64,000 nt of DNA from Methylobacterium sp. NMS14P. Lineage in GTDB: Bacteria; Pseudomonadota; Alphaproteobacteria; Rhizobiales; Beijerinckiaceae. The notes below the pieces were generated by a model. That model was not told the DNA's origin. It did not search any database and was given only the letters and a program-made list of their open reading frames with translations. Positions 53,064-63,052 of the stretch are shown here, piece after piece (positions within the stretch are counted from its first letter, which is position 1; each line of letters opens with the position of its first letter). The DNA lies in assembly GCF_028583545.1 (NCBI RefSeq), contig NZ_CP087106.1:4026501-4090500 (forward strand), written 5' to 3'. A program made the position numbers and the translations under genes.

Positions 53064-53866
53064 GCGCCGCGGAGCGGGTGGTCCGTGCCGAACACCCGCG
53101 CCACGGTCGTCCGCAGCGCTTGCGCGCTCCGGTAGCCGACGGCCGCCGCGACCGCCCGCGGCGGCCGCCCCTCGGCCGCGAGCGCCAGCGCCCGGATCAC
53201 GCGGGCCCTGGCCCGCCAATCGCCGAAGCTGAGGCCCGTCTCCGCGCGGAACCCGCGCGTGAGCGTGCGCCGGCTCGCGCCGGCACGGTCGGCCCAGGAG
53301 TCGAGATCGGCCTCCGAGGCCGGATCCTCGATCAGCGCGAGGCAGACCCGGCGCAGGCGCGAGTCGCGCGGGAGCGGCAGCGCGAGCGGCGTCGCGGGGG
53401 CCCGGCCGATCTCGTCGAGCACCAGGGCGGCGAGGTGGCCGCCGCGACCGTCGACCGCGTACAGCACCGGCTCCTCCGCCAGCGCCGTGAGCGCGGAGGC
53501 CAGGAGCCGCGACACCGCGATCACCCGGCAACTCGCCGGGAAGGACCGGACCGCGGCGGGATCGAGATAGGCCGAGCACATCGCGACGGCGCCGTGGGTC
53601 GCGACCGCGTGCGGCAGAAGCGGCGGGATCCAGAGGGCGTGCCCCTCGGGAACGACCCAGGTGCCGTCCTCCGCGAACGCCATCATCAGCCCGGACGTGG
53701 CGTAGAGCAGCTGCGCGCGGGGATGGAAGTGCCGGGCGAGATGCATCCCGGCCGCGTAGGTCTTGGGCATCACCGCGACCGGGCGGGGCACGTCCTGATA
53801 GTCGGCCGCCTCGGTCGACCGCCCCGCGGCGCGCGCCTCCGTCAACATTGGCCCGTTCGCGTACAT
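53060..53866 (-). CDS. AraC-family regulator with cupin N-terminus
   Basis: A 268-residue transcription factor. The N-terminal cupin-like region (AGMHLARHFHPRAQLLYATSG near residue 40 and VVPEGHALWIPPLLPHAVAT) precedes the AraC helix-turn-helix (DSWADRAGASRRTLTRGFRA, then SFGDWRARARVIRALALAAE) at residues about 175-260. The architecture resembles NimR-type regulators that control an adjacent exporter. It is divergent from the MFS gene at 53929, so it probably controls that gene. Confidence 0.88.
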   Translation of the reverse strand: MYANGPMLTEARAAGRSTEAADYQDVPRPVAVMPKTYAAGMHLARHFHPRAQLLYATSGLMMAFAEDGTWVVPEGHALWIPPLLPHAVATHGAVAMCSAYLDPAAVRSFPASCRVIAVSRLLASALTALAEEPVLYAVDGRGGHLAALVLDEIGRAPATPLALPLPRDSRLRRVCLALIEDPASEADLDSWADRAGASRRTLTRGFRAETGLSFGDWRARARVIRALALAAEGRPPRAVAAAVGYRSAQALRTTVARVFGTDHPLRGA

Positions 53867-53928
53867 ATCCGGCCCAACACCGCCATCGGGTCAGGCTATC
53901 AGGGGGTCGTCCCGGAGGATACGCCGCG

Positions 53929-55125
53929 ATGGATTCGGATACGCTGTCCCGCCGCACCCTGCGCTTCGTGAACGTCGCGCACGCCCTCGACCATTTCGTG
54001 CTGCTGATCTACCCGACCGCGGTCATCGCCATCGCGGCCCAGACCGGGCTCGGCTACGGCGAGCTGATCGGGCTCGCCACCGGCGCCTTCGTGGCCTTCG
54101 GCCTGTGCTCGCTGCCGATGGGCTCACTCGCCGACCGGTTCGGGCGGCGCAACATGCTGGCGGTGTTCTTCTTCGGCTACGGCCTGTCCTGCCTCGGCGT
54201 CGCGACCGCCTCGACGCCGCTGGGCTTCGCCCTCTGGCTCTGCGTCCTCGGGCTCGCCTCGGCGATCTACCACCCGGTCGGCTCGGCCATGCTGGTCACC
54301 CACGCCCGCCGGCTCGGGCACGATCTCGGCATCAACGGCGTCTGGGGCAATCTCGGCGCGGCCTCGGCCTCCGGCCTGACCGCGCTGCTCGCCGCCACGG
54401 TCAGCTGGCGCGCGGCCTTCGTCGTTCCCGGCCTCGTCTGCCTCGCCTGCGGGGCCGCCTTCGTGGCGCTGGTCCCGGGCGACGGCGACGCCGCGGGGAG
54501 GAAGGCCGCCGGCGCGGCGGTGATCCCGGTCACCCGGCCCTGGGCGCTCATGGCGATGTTCGCCCTGTCGATCTTCGCGGGCGGCCTGACCTTCAACCTG
54601 ACGACGATCAGCCTGCCCAAGGTGATCGACGAGGGCGTCGGGCAGGCGCTGCCCCTGGCGCTGACCGGCTCGATCGCCACCGGCGTCTTCCTGTTCGGCG
54701 CCCTGATGCAGCTCGCCATGGGCCGGCTGATCGACCGCTACAGCCTGCCGTCCCTGTTCGTGGCCCTGTCGGTGCTGCAGCCGCTGGGGCTCGGGATCGC
54801 GGCCGTCTCCACCGGCCTGCCGCTGCTCGCCGGGCTCGTCCTCGCCATGACGGCGATCTACGGGCAGGTGGTGATCAACGACGCGATGATCGCCCGCTAC
54901 GTGCCGCCCGCCTACCGGGCCCGCGCCTACAGCGTGCGCTACTTCGTGGGCTTCACGGCGAGCGGCTTCGTGGTGCCGGCGATCGCCCTGCTGCACGACC
55001 GCGGCGGCTTCGCGCTGGTCCTCGGCGTCGCCTCCGCCTGCGGCGCGGTGATCTGGCTCGCGGCCCTGGGCTTCCTGAGGCTGACGCAGGGCGGCGAGCG
55101 GCCCGCGCTGGCCGCCGCCGAGTAG
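53929..55125 (+). CDS. MFS transporter, divergent from AraC regulator
   Basis: A 398-residue twelve-helix exporter. The N-terminal HALDHFVLLIYPTAVIAI block fits the fosmidomycin-resistance-like branch (DHF motif), and SLPMGSLADRFGRRNMLAVF is the MFS motif A. CGGAGGAT precedes the ATG. Divergent promoter shared with the AraC gene (62 bases). The substrate is unknown. Confidence 0.87.
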   Translation: MDSDTLSRRTLRFVNVAHALDHFVLLIYPTAVIAIAAQTGLGYGELIGLATGAFVAFGLCSLPMGSLADRFGRRNMLAVFFFGYGLSCLGVATASTPLGFALWLCVLGLASAIYHPVGSAMLVTHARRLGHDLGINGVWGNLGAASASGLTALLAATVSWRAAFVVPGLVCLACGAAFVALVPGDGDAAGRKAAGAAVIPVTRPWALMAMFALSIFAGGLTFNLTTISLPKVIDEGVGQALPLALTGSIATGVFLFGALMQLAMGRLIDRYSLPSLFVALSVLQPLGLGIAAVSTGLPLLAGLVLAMTAIYGQVVINDAMIARYVPPAYRARAYSVRYFVGFTASGFVVPAIALLHDRGGFALVLGVASACGAVIWLAALGFLRLTQGGERPALAAAE

Positions 55126-55189
55126 CGCGACGGTTTGCGGGTCCGGCCCGGCGCTGCTACGCGGCGCCCGTCCGATCCGCGAGTACCCC

Positions 55190-55693
55190 GTGACCGACCT
55201 GTCCCTCGTCATCCGGCCGGAGCGGCCGGAGGATGCCCCCGCCATCGAGCGCCTCCACGCCCGGACCTTCGGCCCCGGCCGCTTCGCCCGCACCGCCTAC
55301 CGCCTCCGCGAGGGCGCGGCCGAGCGGATCGATCTCGGCATCACCGCCTCGGTCGGCAGCTTCCTCGTCGGCTCGGTCCGGATGGGTCCGGTGCGGACCG
55401 GGGCGACGCCCTTCGTGATGCTCGGCCCCCTGGCGGTCGATCCGAGCTTCGAGGGTCGCGGCATCGGCGGCACCCTGACCCGCGCGGCGATCGACGGGGC
55501 CCGGCGGGCGGGCGAGGGCCTGGTGATCCTCGTCGGCGACGCGCCCTACTACGCCCGCTTCGGGTTCACCTCGGTTCCGCCCGGGCGCCTGACCCTGCCG
55601 GGGCCGGTCGACCCCGCGCGCCTGCTGTGGCTGGAGCTCGCCGAGGGTTTCGGCGCCGGCGCGTCGGGCCTGATCGAGTCGGTCCGGACCTGA
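55190..55693 (+). CDS. GNAT-family N-acetyltransferase (YhbS-like)
   Basis: A 167-residue acetyl-CoA-dependent acetyltransferase beginning at GTG 55190. The acetyl-CoA loop is LAVDPSFEGRGIGGTLTRAA (R/Q-x-x-G-x-G/A) near residues 82-101; APYYARFGFTSVPPG near residue 120 is the YhbS-type C-terminal block. Substrate unknown. It is 64 bases downstream of the MFS gene and may be co-transcribed. Confidence 0.88.
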   Translation: MTDLSLVIRPERPEDAPAIERLHARTFGPGRFARTAYRLREGAAERIDLGITASVGSFLVGSVRMGPVRTGATPFVMLGPLAVDPSFEGRGIGGTLTRAAIDGARRAGEGLVILVGDAPYYARFGFTSVPPGRLTLPGPVDPARLLWLELAEGFGAGASGLIESVRT

Positions 55694-55806
55694 AACGGGG
55701 TCCCGAAGGGCGTGCCTCAGCTCTCGGAAGGTGATTTCGGTCCGCACCGGGCCGGTGCTTCTGCATGCAGGTGAATGGCTCAGCTCAACCCACACGCAGG
55801 CGCTGT

Positions 55807-55897
55807 CGTCGCGAGCGACGGCGAAGCGATCCCGGCAGCGCCGCACGTGCCGATGGCGCGCTGACCCTGGGTCGCTTCGCTACGCTCGCGATGACGG
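55807..55897. repeat. Intergenic repeat with inverted ends, copy 2
   Basis: Same element as at 26014-26106: CGTCGCGAGCG and GCGAAGCGATCCCGG on the left, CCCTGGGTCGCTTCGCTACG and CTCGCGATGACGG on the right. The middle differs. Confidence 0.75.
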
Positions 55898-55964
55898 AGG
55901 AGCTGACGGGTCCGTCGAGCAGCGAACACCTCCGGGGCCGGCCCTCGACCTTTCGAAGCCCCGT

Positions 55965-57146
55965 TCAGGCCCGCCGGAGCGCCAGCGCGGCGATCAGCCC
56001 GGCCGCGAGCAGCGCCAGCGCCACCGGCGTCGCCGAGGTCGCGGGCCACGCGGAGGCGGCGGCCGTGAACAGCGCCCCGAACGTCATCTGCGTGAAACCG
56101 TAGAGGCTGGAGGCTGACCCGGCCGCGTGCGGGTCGACGTTCATCAGCCCCGCCACCGCGTTGGGGCTGAGCAGGCCGACGCCCACCGCGTAGGCGAAGA
56201 GCGGCACGATCAGGCTGACCACGCCGAGCATGCCGGTGCGGTCCACGATCAGCAGGGACACCGCCGCGACGATGCAGAGGAGATTCCCGCGCCGCGCCGC
56301 CTTGCGGATCGGCACCCGGGCGGCGAGCCGGCTCGCCAGGACGGCGCCGCCGACCATGCCGAACACGACGATCAGTGAGTCGAAGCCCACCTCCTGCGAG
56401 GAGCGCCCGAGCCGGTCCACGAGGAGGAACGGCGCCACCGCCAGGAAGGCGTAGAGGCTGGTGCCGCCGCAGGCCCCCGCCACCAAGTAGGCGCGGAACA
56501 CCGGGACCCGCACCAGCCGCAGGTAGCCGGCCAGAACCGCGACGAAGCCCGGCAGCGCGACCTTGTGGCGGTTGGTCTCGGGCAGGGTGAAGACCACGAG
56601 CGCGCCCAGCACCGCGACGAGGCCGGCCAGCACCACGAACACGGCGCGCCAGCCGAAGGCCTCGTTCACCACGCCGCCGATCGCCGGGGCCAGCGCGGGC
56701 GTGAGCGTCATCGCGGTGGTGAGGATCGCGAGCTTCCGGGCCGCGTCCTCGCGGGTCGAGACGTCGCGGACCATCGCCCGGCCGATCACCAGCGAGCCGC
56801 AGGCGCCGAGCGACTGCAGGACCCGGGCGACGAGGAGGACACCGATGTTCGGCGCGGGGATCGCGAGCAGCAGCCCGGCGAGGTAGAGGCCGAGTCCGCC
56901 GATCAGGATCGGGCGCCGCCCGTACCGGTCCGAGAGCGGCCCGTAGAGGAGCTGACCGCCCGCGAGCCCGATCAGGTAGACGGTGATCGTCAGCTGGGCG
57001 CCAGCGGCGTTGGTGCCGAGGTCGACGGCCGCCGCCGCGAGCGCCGGCACGAAGATGTGCAGCGCCACCGTACCGGTCATGGTCACGGCGACCAGGAGCG
57101 GCAGGGGGGCCCGGCGCTCCGTCACATCGGGACTTCGATCAGCCAA
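55965..57146 (-). CDS. Bcr/CflA-type MFS drug efflux transporter
   Basis: A 393-residue twelve-helix MFS protein of the Bcr/CflA branch (bicyclomycin and chloramphenicol exporters). Motif A is GGQLLYGPLSDRYGRRPILI near residue 60, and LVARVLQSLGACGSLVIGRA near residue 108 is the branch's motif B region. The gene stands alone between a repeat element and the cytochrome gene. Confidence 0.9.
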   Translation of the reverse strand: MADRSPDVTERRAPLPLLVAVTMTGTVALHIFVPALAAAAVDLGTNAAGAQLTITVYLIGLAGGQLLYGPLSDRYGRRPILIGGLGLYLAGLLLAIPAPNIGVLLVARVLQSLGACGSLVIGRAMVRDVSTREDAARKLAILTTAMTLTPALAPAIGGVVNEAFGWRAVFVVLAGLVAVLGALVVFTLPETNRHKVALPGFVAVLAGYLRLVRVPVFRAYLVAGACGGTSLYAFLAVAPFLLVDRLGRSSQEVGFDSLIVVFGMVGGAVLASRLAARVPIRKAARRGNLLCIVAAVSLLIVDRTGMLGVVSLIVPLFAYAVGVGLLSPNAVAGLMNVDPHAAGSASSLYGFTQMTFGALFTAAASAWPATSATPVALALLAAGLIAALALRRA

Positions 57147-57289
57147 GGGGTCCTACGCGGTTCTCGAGCCGGCAGGATGCCGGGGCGCGGCCGCCTTAGA
57201 GCAAGGGCCGCGCCCGGAGCCATGCCGGCGGAACGCGCCAGACACGCGAGGGGCGGGACCGTCCCCGGCCCCGCACCCGGCGGTGCGGC

Positions 57290-58261
57290 TTACTCCTTCG
57301 GCAGCGGCTGCGGCGTCGGCAGCGGCGCGTTCAGATCCTTGGTCGGGCCGCCGACCTCGAGATCCTTCGCCCGCTCGACCGCCTCGGGATTGGCCTTCGC
57401 GGCCGGCTCCTTGGCGGCCGGCGCCGTCGGCGCGGTCGGCTCGGCGGGGATCATGCTCGAGGGCTGGCCCTGCTGGTCGCTGTCGTGGGCGCTGGCCGGC
57501 GGGGCCGGCGCGTTGCGGTCGCTCGACTCGCCGGTCGTGCGCGGGCTGCCGGGCGACTTCGCCTCGACCGGCTTGGCGGTGCCGGTATCGGCGGGCTTGG
57601 CCGGGCTGTCCTTGCCCTCGGACGCCTTGCCGGCGGCGGGCTTGTCGGCGGACGGCTTGTCGGCGGCGGGCTTGTCCTCGGGCTTGGCCGCGGCGGGCGC
57701 GGCCGCCGGCGCGGCGTCGCTCTTCTCGACGGCCGGCAGCGGCTTCGGCGATTCGGCGAGCGTCCGCAGGTAGGCGATGACGTTGGCCCGCTCCTGCGGC
57801 GCGGCGATGCCCGCGTAGGCCATCTTGGTGCCCTTCACGTAGGCCTTCGGGTTCGTGAGGAACTCGTCGAGGTCGGCGTAGGTCCAAGTGCCGCCCTTCT
57901 CCTTCATGGCCGCCGAGTAGTCGAAGCCCGCATGCGCGCCCTTCGACCGCTCGACGATGCCGTACAGGTCGGGGCCGACCTTGTTCGGGCCGCCCTTCTC
58001 GAAGCTGTGGCAGGCGTGGCAGGCCTTGGTGCCGGCCTCGCCCTTCTCGACGTTGGCGCTGGCGAGGCGGACGGCGATCGGCTCGACCTTGGCCTCGGTC
58101 GCCGCGGATGCGGCCTGGGGCTGCGGCTCGGGCAGATCGTAGCCGGCATTGCCCGCCGGCTTCGGGTGGTAGATCAATTCGGCGACGAAACCCGATCCGG
58201 CCGCGAACAGAAGGGCGCCGAGGACCGCACCCAGGACCTTGTTCACCTCGAACGAGTTCAT
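57290..58261 (-). CDS. cycM: Membrane-anchored c-type cytochrome with long low-complexity tail
   Basis: A 323-residue class I cytochrome c of the CycM type, which carries electrons to terminal oxidases. An N-terminal anchor ([20 protein letters not shown]) is followed by the heme motif CHACH at residues 81-85 and the axial Met in [11 protein letters not shown] near residue 145; the cytochrome fold ends near [11 protein letters not shown] (about 171). The last 150 residues are Ala/Pro/Lys-rich with repeated KPAADKP-type units, unlike the 180-residue rhizobial CycM. The order cytochrome-kdsB-pheA is the same as in other Rhizobiales. Confidence 0.9.
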   Translation of the reverse strand: MNSFEVNKVLGAVLGALLFAAGSGFVAELIYHPKPAGNAGYDLPEPQPQAASAATEAKVEPIAVRLASANVEKGEAGTKACHACHSFEKGGPNKVGPDLYGIVERSKGAHAGFDYSAAMKEKGGTWTYADLDEFLTNPKAYVKGTKMAYAGIAAPQERANVIAYLRTLAESPKPLPAVEKSDAAPAAAPAAAKPEDKPAADKPSADKPAAGKASEGKDSPAKPADTGTAKPVEAKSPGSPRTTGESSDRNAPAPPASAHDSDQQGQPSSMIPAEPTAPTAPAAKEPAAKANPEAVERAKDLEVGGPTKDLNAPLPTPQPLPKE

Positions 58262-58604
58262 GCTCTTCTCGCAACTCGGCCGTGCCGAACGCGCGCCTGA
58301 CACGGGCGAGCGGGCTCGGACACCGGACATTGGAAGATTTCGAGGTTGCCTTAGCGGTTCCGGGCGGTTCCTGACAATGCCGCAAGGGCGTTCCGCGTCG
58401 CTCCGGCGCAGGATTGTTCCACCGAATTGCCCAGCTTGTCACCGGGTGGCACCTTTTCTCCACCGCGGCCCGGCCGCACCCCAGCCCACTGTCCAGCCCT
58501 CGACCCGGCCCGCTTCCAGGGGACGACAACCGGGGGCCGGCCTGTTAAGCAGCCGGCCGCCTCCCGCCGCGGCCCCCGATCCGCGCATCCGGATCCGAAT
58601 CTCG
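58262..58604. other. Divergent intergenic region
   Basis: 343 bases between the cytochrome gene and kdsB. No gene, repeat or strong hairpin is visible; the two promoters must lie here. Confidence 0.4.
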
Positions 58605-59348
58605 ATGTTCGATCCCCTGGTCCTGATCCCGGCGCGCCTCGCCGCGACCCGCCTGCCGAACAAGCCGCTGGCCGACATCGCCGGCGAGGCCATGATCGTC
58701 CATGTCTGGCGCCGGGCCGTGGAGGCCGGCATCGGCCCCGTGGTGGTCGCCACCGACACGGTGGAGATCGCCCGCACGGTCGAGGCCGCGGGCGGCCTCG
58801 CGGTGATGACCCGGGCCGACCACCCGTCGGGCTCCGACCGGCTCGCCGAGGCCCTGGAGATCGTCGATCCGGAGGGCCGCCACGACGTGGTCGTCAACGT
58901 GCAGGGCGACCTGCCGACCATCGACCCGGCGATCATCGGCGCCTCCGTCGCGCCGCTCGCCGACCGCACCGTCGACATCGTCACCCTCTGCGCGCCGATC
59001 ACCGATCCGCATGAGGCCGACAATCCCAACGTGGTCAAGCTCGTCGGCCACGCTGTCGGTCCCGGGCGCCTGCGCGCCCTCTACTTCACCCGCGCCCGCG
59101 CCCCCTGGGGCGACGGTCCCCTCTGGCACCATATCGGCCTCTACGCCTACCGGCGCACGGCGCTCAGCCGATTCGTCGCCTTGCCGCCCGGCGAGCTGGA
59201 GGTGCGGGAGAAGCTGGAGCAGCTGCGGGCCCTCGAGGCCGGCATGCGCATCGATGCCGCCATCGTCGACGACCTGCCGCTCGGCGTCGACACCCCCGCC
59301 GACCTGGAACGGGCCCGCGCCCTGCTGCAGGGCCGGCGCCTGAACTGA
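58605..59348 (+). CDS. kdsB: 3-deoxy-manno-octulosonate cytidylyltransferase KdsB
   Basis: Activates Kdo with CTP to CMP-Kdo for lipid A-core synthesis. 247 residues, the normal length. [20 protein letters not shown] at residues 7-26 is the nucleotide-binding signature, and [18 protein letters not shown] near residue 105 is the family's second block. It is followed after 24 bases by pheA. Confidence 0.95.
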   Translation: MFDPLVLIPARLAATRLPNKPLADIAGEAMIVHVWRRAVEAGIGPVVVATDTVEIARTVEAAGGLAVMTRADHPSGSDRLAEALEIVDPEGRHDVVVNVQGDLPTIDPAIIGASVAPLADRTVDIVTLCAPITDPHEADNPNVVKLVGHAVGPGRLRALYFTRARAPWGDGPLWHHIGLYAYRRTALSRFVALPPGELEVREKLEQLRALEAGMRIDAAIVDDLPLGVDTPADLERARALLQGRRLN

Positions 59349-59372
59349 CCCGACGAACGAATCCGCGCCGCC

Positions 59373-60230
59373 ATGACCGACCGCACCATCGCCTACCAGG
59401 GTGAGCCCGGGGCCAACTCGCACATCATCTGCGCGGAGGCCTACCCGGACTGGACGCCCTTCCCCTGCCCGACCTTCGAGGACGCCTTCGCGGCGGTGAC
59501 GGAGGGTCGCGCCCAGCGGGCGATGATCCCGATCGAGAACTCGATCGCGGGCCGCGTCGCCGACATCCACCACCTGATCCCGATCTCGCCGCTGCACATC
59601 GTGGCCGAGCACTTCCTGCCGATTCACTTCCAGCTGATGGTCCTGCCGGGCACGAAGCTCGAGGCGCTGAAGAGCGTCCACAGCCACGTCCACGCGCTGG
59701 GCCAGTGCCGCCGGATCATCCGCCGGCTGGGCCTGAAGGCCGTGGTCGCCGGCGACACCGCCGGGGCGGCGCGCGAGATCGCCGAGATCGGCGACCCGAG
59801 CCGGGCGGCTCTGGCGCCCGCCCTCGCCGCCGAGGTCTACGGCCTCGACATGCTGGAGCGGGACGTCGAGGACGAGGCGCACAACACCACCCGGTTCGTG
59901 GTGTTCTCCCCCGAGGCCGAGCCGGTCGCCCAGGGCACCGAGCCCTGCGTGACGAGCTTCGTGTTCCGCGTCCGCAACATCCCGGCCGCCCTCTACAAGG
60001 CGCTCGGCGGCTTCGCGACCAACGGCGTCAACATGTCGAAGCTCGAGAGCTACATGGTCGACGGCGAGTTCACCGCCACGCAGTTCTACGCCGAGGTCGA
60101 CGGCCATCCGGAGGATCCGGGCCTCAGCCGCGCGCTGGACGAGCTCGGCTTCTTCTCGCGCGAGCTGCGGGTGATCGGGACCTACCCGGCCCACCCGTTC
60201 CGCGAGGCGGCGCGGCCGGCGGCGGAGTGA
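59373..60230 (+). CDS. pheA: Prephenate dehydratase PheA
   Basis: Converts prephenate to phenylpyruvate in phenylalanine synthesis; monofunctional type with a regulatory ACT domain, 285 residues. IAYQGEPGANSHIICAEAYP at the start, the NSIAGRVADIHHL block near residue 60, and the TRF motif in EAHNTTRFVVFSPEAE near residue 172 mark the catalytic part. The ACT domain (residues about 190-275) has GVNMSKLESYMVDGEFTATQ, where Phe binds. Its partner chorismate mutase is aroQ at 18.3 kb. Confidence 0.95.
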   Translation: MTDRTIAYQGEPGANSHIICAEAYPDWTPFPCPTFEDAFAAVTEGRAQRAMIPIENSIAGRVADIHHLIPISPLHIVAEHFLPIHFQLMVLPGTKLEALKSVHSHVHALGQCRRIIRRLGLKAVVAGDTAGAAREIAEIGDPSRAALAPALAAEVYGLDMLERDVEDEAHNTTRFVVFSPEAEPVAQGTEPCVTSFVFRVRNIPAALYKALGGFATNGVNMSKLESYMVDGEFTATQFYAEVDGHPEDPGLSRALDELGFFSRELRVIGTYPAHPFREAARPAAE

Positions 60231-60234
60231 GCCC

Positions 60235-61017
60235 TCACTCCCGCCGGAGCACCCGGTCGGCCGCCAGATCCGACCAGAAGCCCGGCCGGAAGTCGCGCTT
60301 GAGCGCCTCGGGATCGTAGACGGTCTCGACCCAGGTCAGGAAGTCGAGGCCGTTCGCCTCGCCCTCGAGGCGGTACCGGGCGAAGAACGCGTCGAGGATG
60401 CCGGTCTTGGCGAAGCGGAGATGGCCGTAGCGGGCGGAGAGCTGCCGGGCGGCCTCGGCCACCGGGCGGCCCTCGTGCAGGATCAGGTACAGGGCCGAGG
60501 CGAGGCCGGCCCGGTCGGCGCCGGACTTGCAGTGCATCACGGCCGGGTACTCGATGCCGGCGAAGAACGCCTTGGCGCCCAGGATGGTGGCCCGGTCCGG
60601 CGCCTCCCGCGAGCGGAGCACGAACTCGACGAGCTTGAGCCCGTGGCGCTCGCAGGCCTCGCGCTGCAGCGGCCACGACCCGTGCTCGCGCCCGCCGCGC
60701 AGGGAGATGATCGTCCGCACCCCCTCGGCCCGGAAGCGGGCGAGCTGGTGGGGGCCGGGCTGGGCCGAGCGCCAGAGGGCGCCGGCGCCGACCCGGTGCC
60801 GGTTGAGATAGGCGAGGCGGAAGACGCCGTGGTCCATCAGCAGCATGTTGGCCCAGGCCATCAGCCGGTCGCCGGGACCGGCGATCGGCCGCTCGAAGCG
60901 GGCGATCCGGGCCATGCGGCGCGCGTAGCGCGTCTCGGGCTTGAGGAAGCGGTTGAACAAGGCCGTGCTGCCGAGGGAACGAGCCCGGGCTCTACCAGCC
61001 ACCCGCCGGCCCGGCAA
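60235..61017 (-). CDS. Protein tyrosine phosphatase-like protein
   Basis: A 260-residue cysteine-based phosphatase. The P-loop HCKSGADRAGLAS near residue 165 has the C-x5-R pattern, with the general-acid candidate Asp upstream. The WRSAQPGPHQLARFRAEGVR block near residue 85 is like dual-specificity and eukaryote-like phosphatases in Rhizobiales. N-terminus is basic, with two stacked Met codons, so the start is uncertain. Substrate (protein, lipid or inositol phosphate) is unknown. Convergent with pheA (4 bases). Confidence 0.82.
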   Translation of the reverse strand: MPGRRVAGRARARSLGSTALFNRFLKPETRYARRMARIARFERPIAGPGDRLMAWANMLLMDHGVFRLAYLNRHRVGAGALWRSAQPGPHQLARFRAEGVRTIISLRGGREHGSWPLQREACERHGLKLVEFVLRSREAPDRATILGAKAFFAGIEYPAVMHCKSGADRAGLASALYLILHEGRPVAEAARQLSARYGHLRFAKTGILDAFFARYRLEGEANGLDFLTWVETVYDPEALKRDFRPGFWSDLAADRVLRRE

Positions 61018-61169
61018 TTCGCGGGCCGGCAGACGACGGGCCGGCGGGCCACGCCCCGGAGCCGGCGCGATCCGGCGCCGTTCTTGCCTTCACTCCGCCC
61101 GGATCGGCATCGAACCTGCGCGGGCCGCGCGAGTTATCCGCCGGTCGGACGACGGGAGGCCCGAAGCCC

Positions 61170-61676
61170 ATGAGCACGCGCACCACGAGCATCCGCCGGG
61201 CCCGCGAGGCCGATCTCGGCGGCTTGTCCAAGGTGTTCGATGCGTCGTGGCGCGAGGCCTATCGCGGCATCATCCCGGGCGTCGCCCTGGAGCGGCTGAT
61301 CTCCACCCGGGACCGGGCGTGGTGGCGGGGCGCCCTGCGCCGCGGGCGGCCGATCGCGGTGGTCGAGACGGGCGACCTCGTCGTCGGCTACGCGGCCTAC
61401 GGGCGGACGCGCAGCCGGTCGCTCGGGACCGAGGCCGAGATCGACGAACTCTACCTGCTTCCGGAGTACCAGGGTGTCGGCCTGGGCCGCCGCCTGTTCC
61501 GGGCGGTGCGCAACGACCTCGCGGATCACGGCCTCGCGCGGCTCGGCGTGTGGAGCCTGGAGGACAACGCCCGCGCCAGCGCCTTCTACGAGGGGCTCGG
61601 CGGCGTCGCCGGCCCGCGGGTGCTGGACCGCGTGGCGGGCCTCCCGCTCCCGAAGGTCGGGTTTCTCTTCGGCTAA
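61170..61676 (+). CDS. GNAT-family N-acetyltransferase
   Basis: A 168-residue acetyltransferase with the acetyl-CoA loop ELYLLPEYQGVGLGRRLFRA near residues 92-111 and LGVWSLEDNARASAFYEGLG near residues 128-147. The substrate is unknown. Stands alone between the phosphatase and ppa. Confidence 0.87.
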   Translation: MSTRTTSIRRAREADLGGLSKVFDASWREAYRGIIPGVALERLISTRDRAWWRGALRRGRPIAVVETGDLVVGYAAYGRTRSRSLGTEAEIDELYLLPEYQGVGLGRRLFRAVRNDLADHGLARLGVWSLEDNARASAFYEGLGGVAGPRVLDRVAGLPLPKVGFLFG

Positions 61677-61787
61677 CGTTTTCCAGCGCTCGTTGCCGGG
61701 CCGCACCATCGACTGATTTGCTTTGCTAGGCCGCGCCTCTAAGAGATCCGGGAAGCGGACGAGACCGCATTCCGGAAGCGACACGCC

Positions 61788-62321
61788 ATGAAGATCGACG
61801 CCATCCCGCTCGGCAAGAAGCCGCCGCACGACGTCAACGTGATCGTCGAGGTGCCGCTCGGCGGCGAGCCGATCAAGTACGAGATGGACAAGGATTCCGG
61901 CGCGCTGGTCGTCGACCGGTTCCTGTACACGCCGATGTTCTACCCGGGCAATTACGGCTTCATCCCCCACACCCTGTCGGGCGACGGCGATCCCTGCGAC
62001 GTGCTGGTGGCCAACACCCGCGCGGTGCTGCCGGGCGCGATCATCAGCGCGCGCCCCGTGGGCGTCATGGTGATGCAGGACGAGGGCGGCGAGGACGAGA
62101 AGATCATCGCGGTGCCCTCGCGCCACCTGACCAAGCGCTACGACCGGGTCGAGAACTACACCGACCTGCCCGACATCACGATCCAGCAGATCCAGCACTT
62201 CTTCGAGCACTACAAGGATCTGGAGCCCGGCAAGTGGGTCAAGTTCGTCCGCTGGGGCGACAAGGAGGAGGCCCACCGGCTGATCGAGGAAGCGATCGAG
62301 CGCGGCAAGGCCAAGAAGTAA
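61788..62321 (+). CDS. ppa: Inorganic pyrophosphatase
   Basis: Soluble magnesium-dependent pyrophosphatase that drives biosynthetic reactions, 177 residues, the usual bacterial length. [18 protein letters not shown] near residues 65-82 is the family signature with a Cys in place of the common aliphatic residue; [19 protein letters not shown] and [18 protein letters not shown] are further blocks. Confidence 0.95.
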   Translation: MKIDAIPLGKKPPHDVNVIVEVPLGGEPIKYEMDKDSGALVVDRFLYTPMFYPGNYGFIPHTLSGDGDPCDVLVANTRAVLPGAIISARPVGVMVMQDEGGEDEKIIAVPSRHLTKRYDRVENYTDLPDITIQQIQHFFEHYKDLEPGKWVKFVRWGDKEEAHRLIEEAIERGKAKK

Positions 62322-62327
62322 GGGCGG

Positions 62328-62357
62328 CCCGGCCGCTCCCGCCCGGGAGCGGCCGGG
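62328..62357. terminator. Hairpin between ppa and the hexapeptide gene
   Basis: CCCGGCCGCTCCC-GCCC-GGGAGCGGCCGGG is a perfect 13-base stem between convergent genes. There is no T-run, so termination is likely but not certain. Confidence 0.55.
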
Positions 62358-62361
62358 GGCG

Positions 62362-62895
62362 TCAGCCGTCGATGCGGCGCAGCCCGGCCCTGTAGCGCCG
62401 GGCATTCTCCACGTAGCGCAGGGCGGCCTGCCGCAGACCCTCGATCGCGGCCTCGTCGAGGGTGCGCACGGCCTTCGCCGGCGCCCCGACGATCAGGCTG
62501 TGATCCGGGAATTCCTTGCCCTCGGTGATGAGCGCGTTGGCGCCGACGAGGCAGCCGCGCCCGATCCGGGCTCCGTTCAGTACCGTCGCCCCCATGCCGA
62601 CGAGGCTACCGTCCCCGATGGTGCAGCCGTGCACGATCGCCCCGTGCCCGATCGTGACGTCGGTCCCGATCACGAGGGGAAAGCCGGGATCGACGTGCAT
62701 GATCACGCCCTCCTGGACGTTAGTGCGATCGCCGATGCGGATCGGCTCGTTGTCGCCGCGCAGGGCCGCGCCGAACCAGATCCCGACATCGAGGCCGAGA
62801 TGCACGCGGCCGACCACCTGCGCGTCGGGCGCGATCCAGACCCGGTCGGGGTCGGCGAGGTCGGGGACGTGGTCGTCGAGGGCGTAGAGCGGCAT
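62362..62895 (-). CDS. Gamma-carbonic-anhydrase-like hexapeptide protein
   Basis: A 177-residue left-handed beta-helix protein built from hexapeptide repeats (VNVQEGVIMH-like, IGHGAIVHGCTIGDGSLVGM). The three His ligands of the gamma-CA metal site are suggested by the single His of the GVIMH block and the two in GHGAIVHG. Members range from carbonic anhydrases to PaaY and CaiE; activity cannot be fixed. The C-terminus is a helix. Confidence 0.88.
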   Translation of the reverse strand: MPLYALDDHVPDLADPDRVWIAPDAQVVGRVHLGLDVGIWFGAALRGDNEPIRIGDRTNVQEGVIMHVDPGFPLVIGTDVTIGHGAIVHGCTIGDGSLVGMGATVLNGARIGRGCLVGANALITEGKEFPDHSLIVGAPAKAVRTLDEAAIEGLRQAALRYVENARRYRAGLRRIDG

Positions 62896-63052
62896 GGCGG
62901 CCTTTCAGAGGGAGCGGTCGTCCCGACCGCGCGGCGCGGCCGGGATCGCGACAGATGACGCGCCTCGCCTGTCGCGGGAATGGTACGGCGCGTCCAGGCT
63001 GCCAATGCTAGGCTGGCTCCGCAAGCAGGCGCGGCCCGGATCGGAGACAGAG

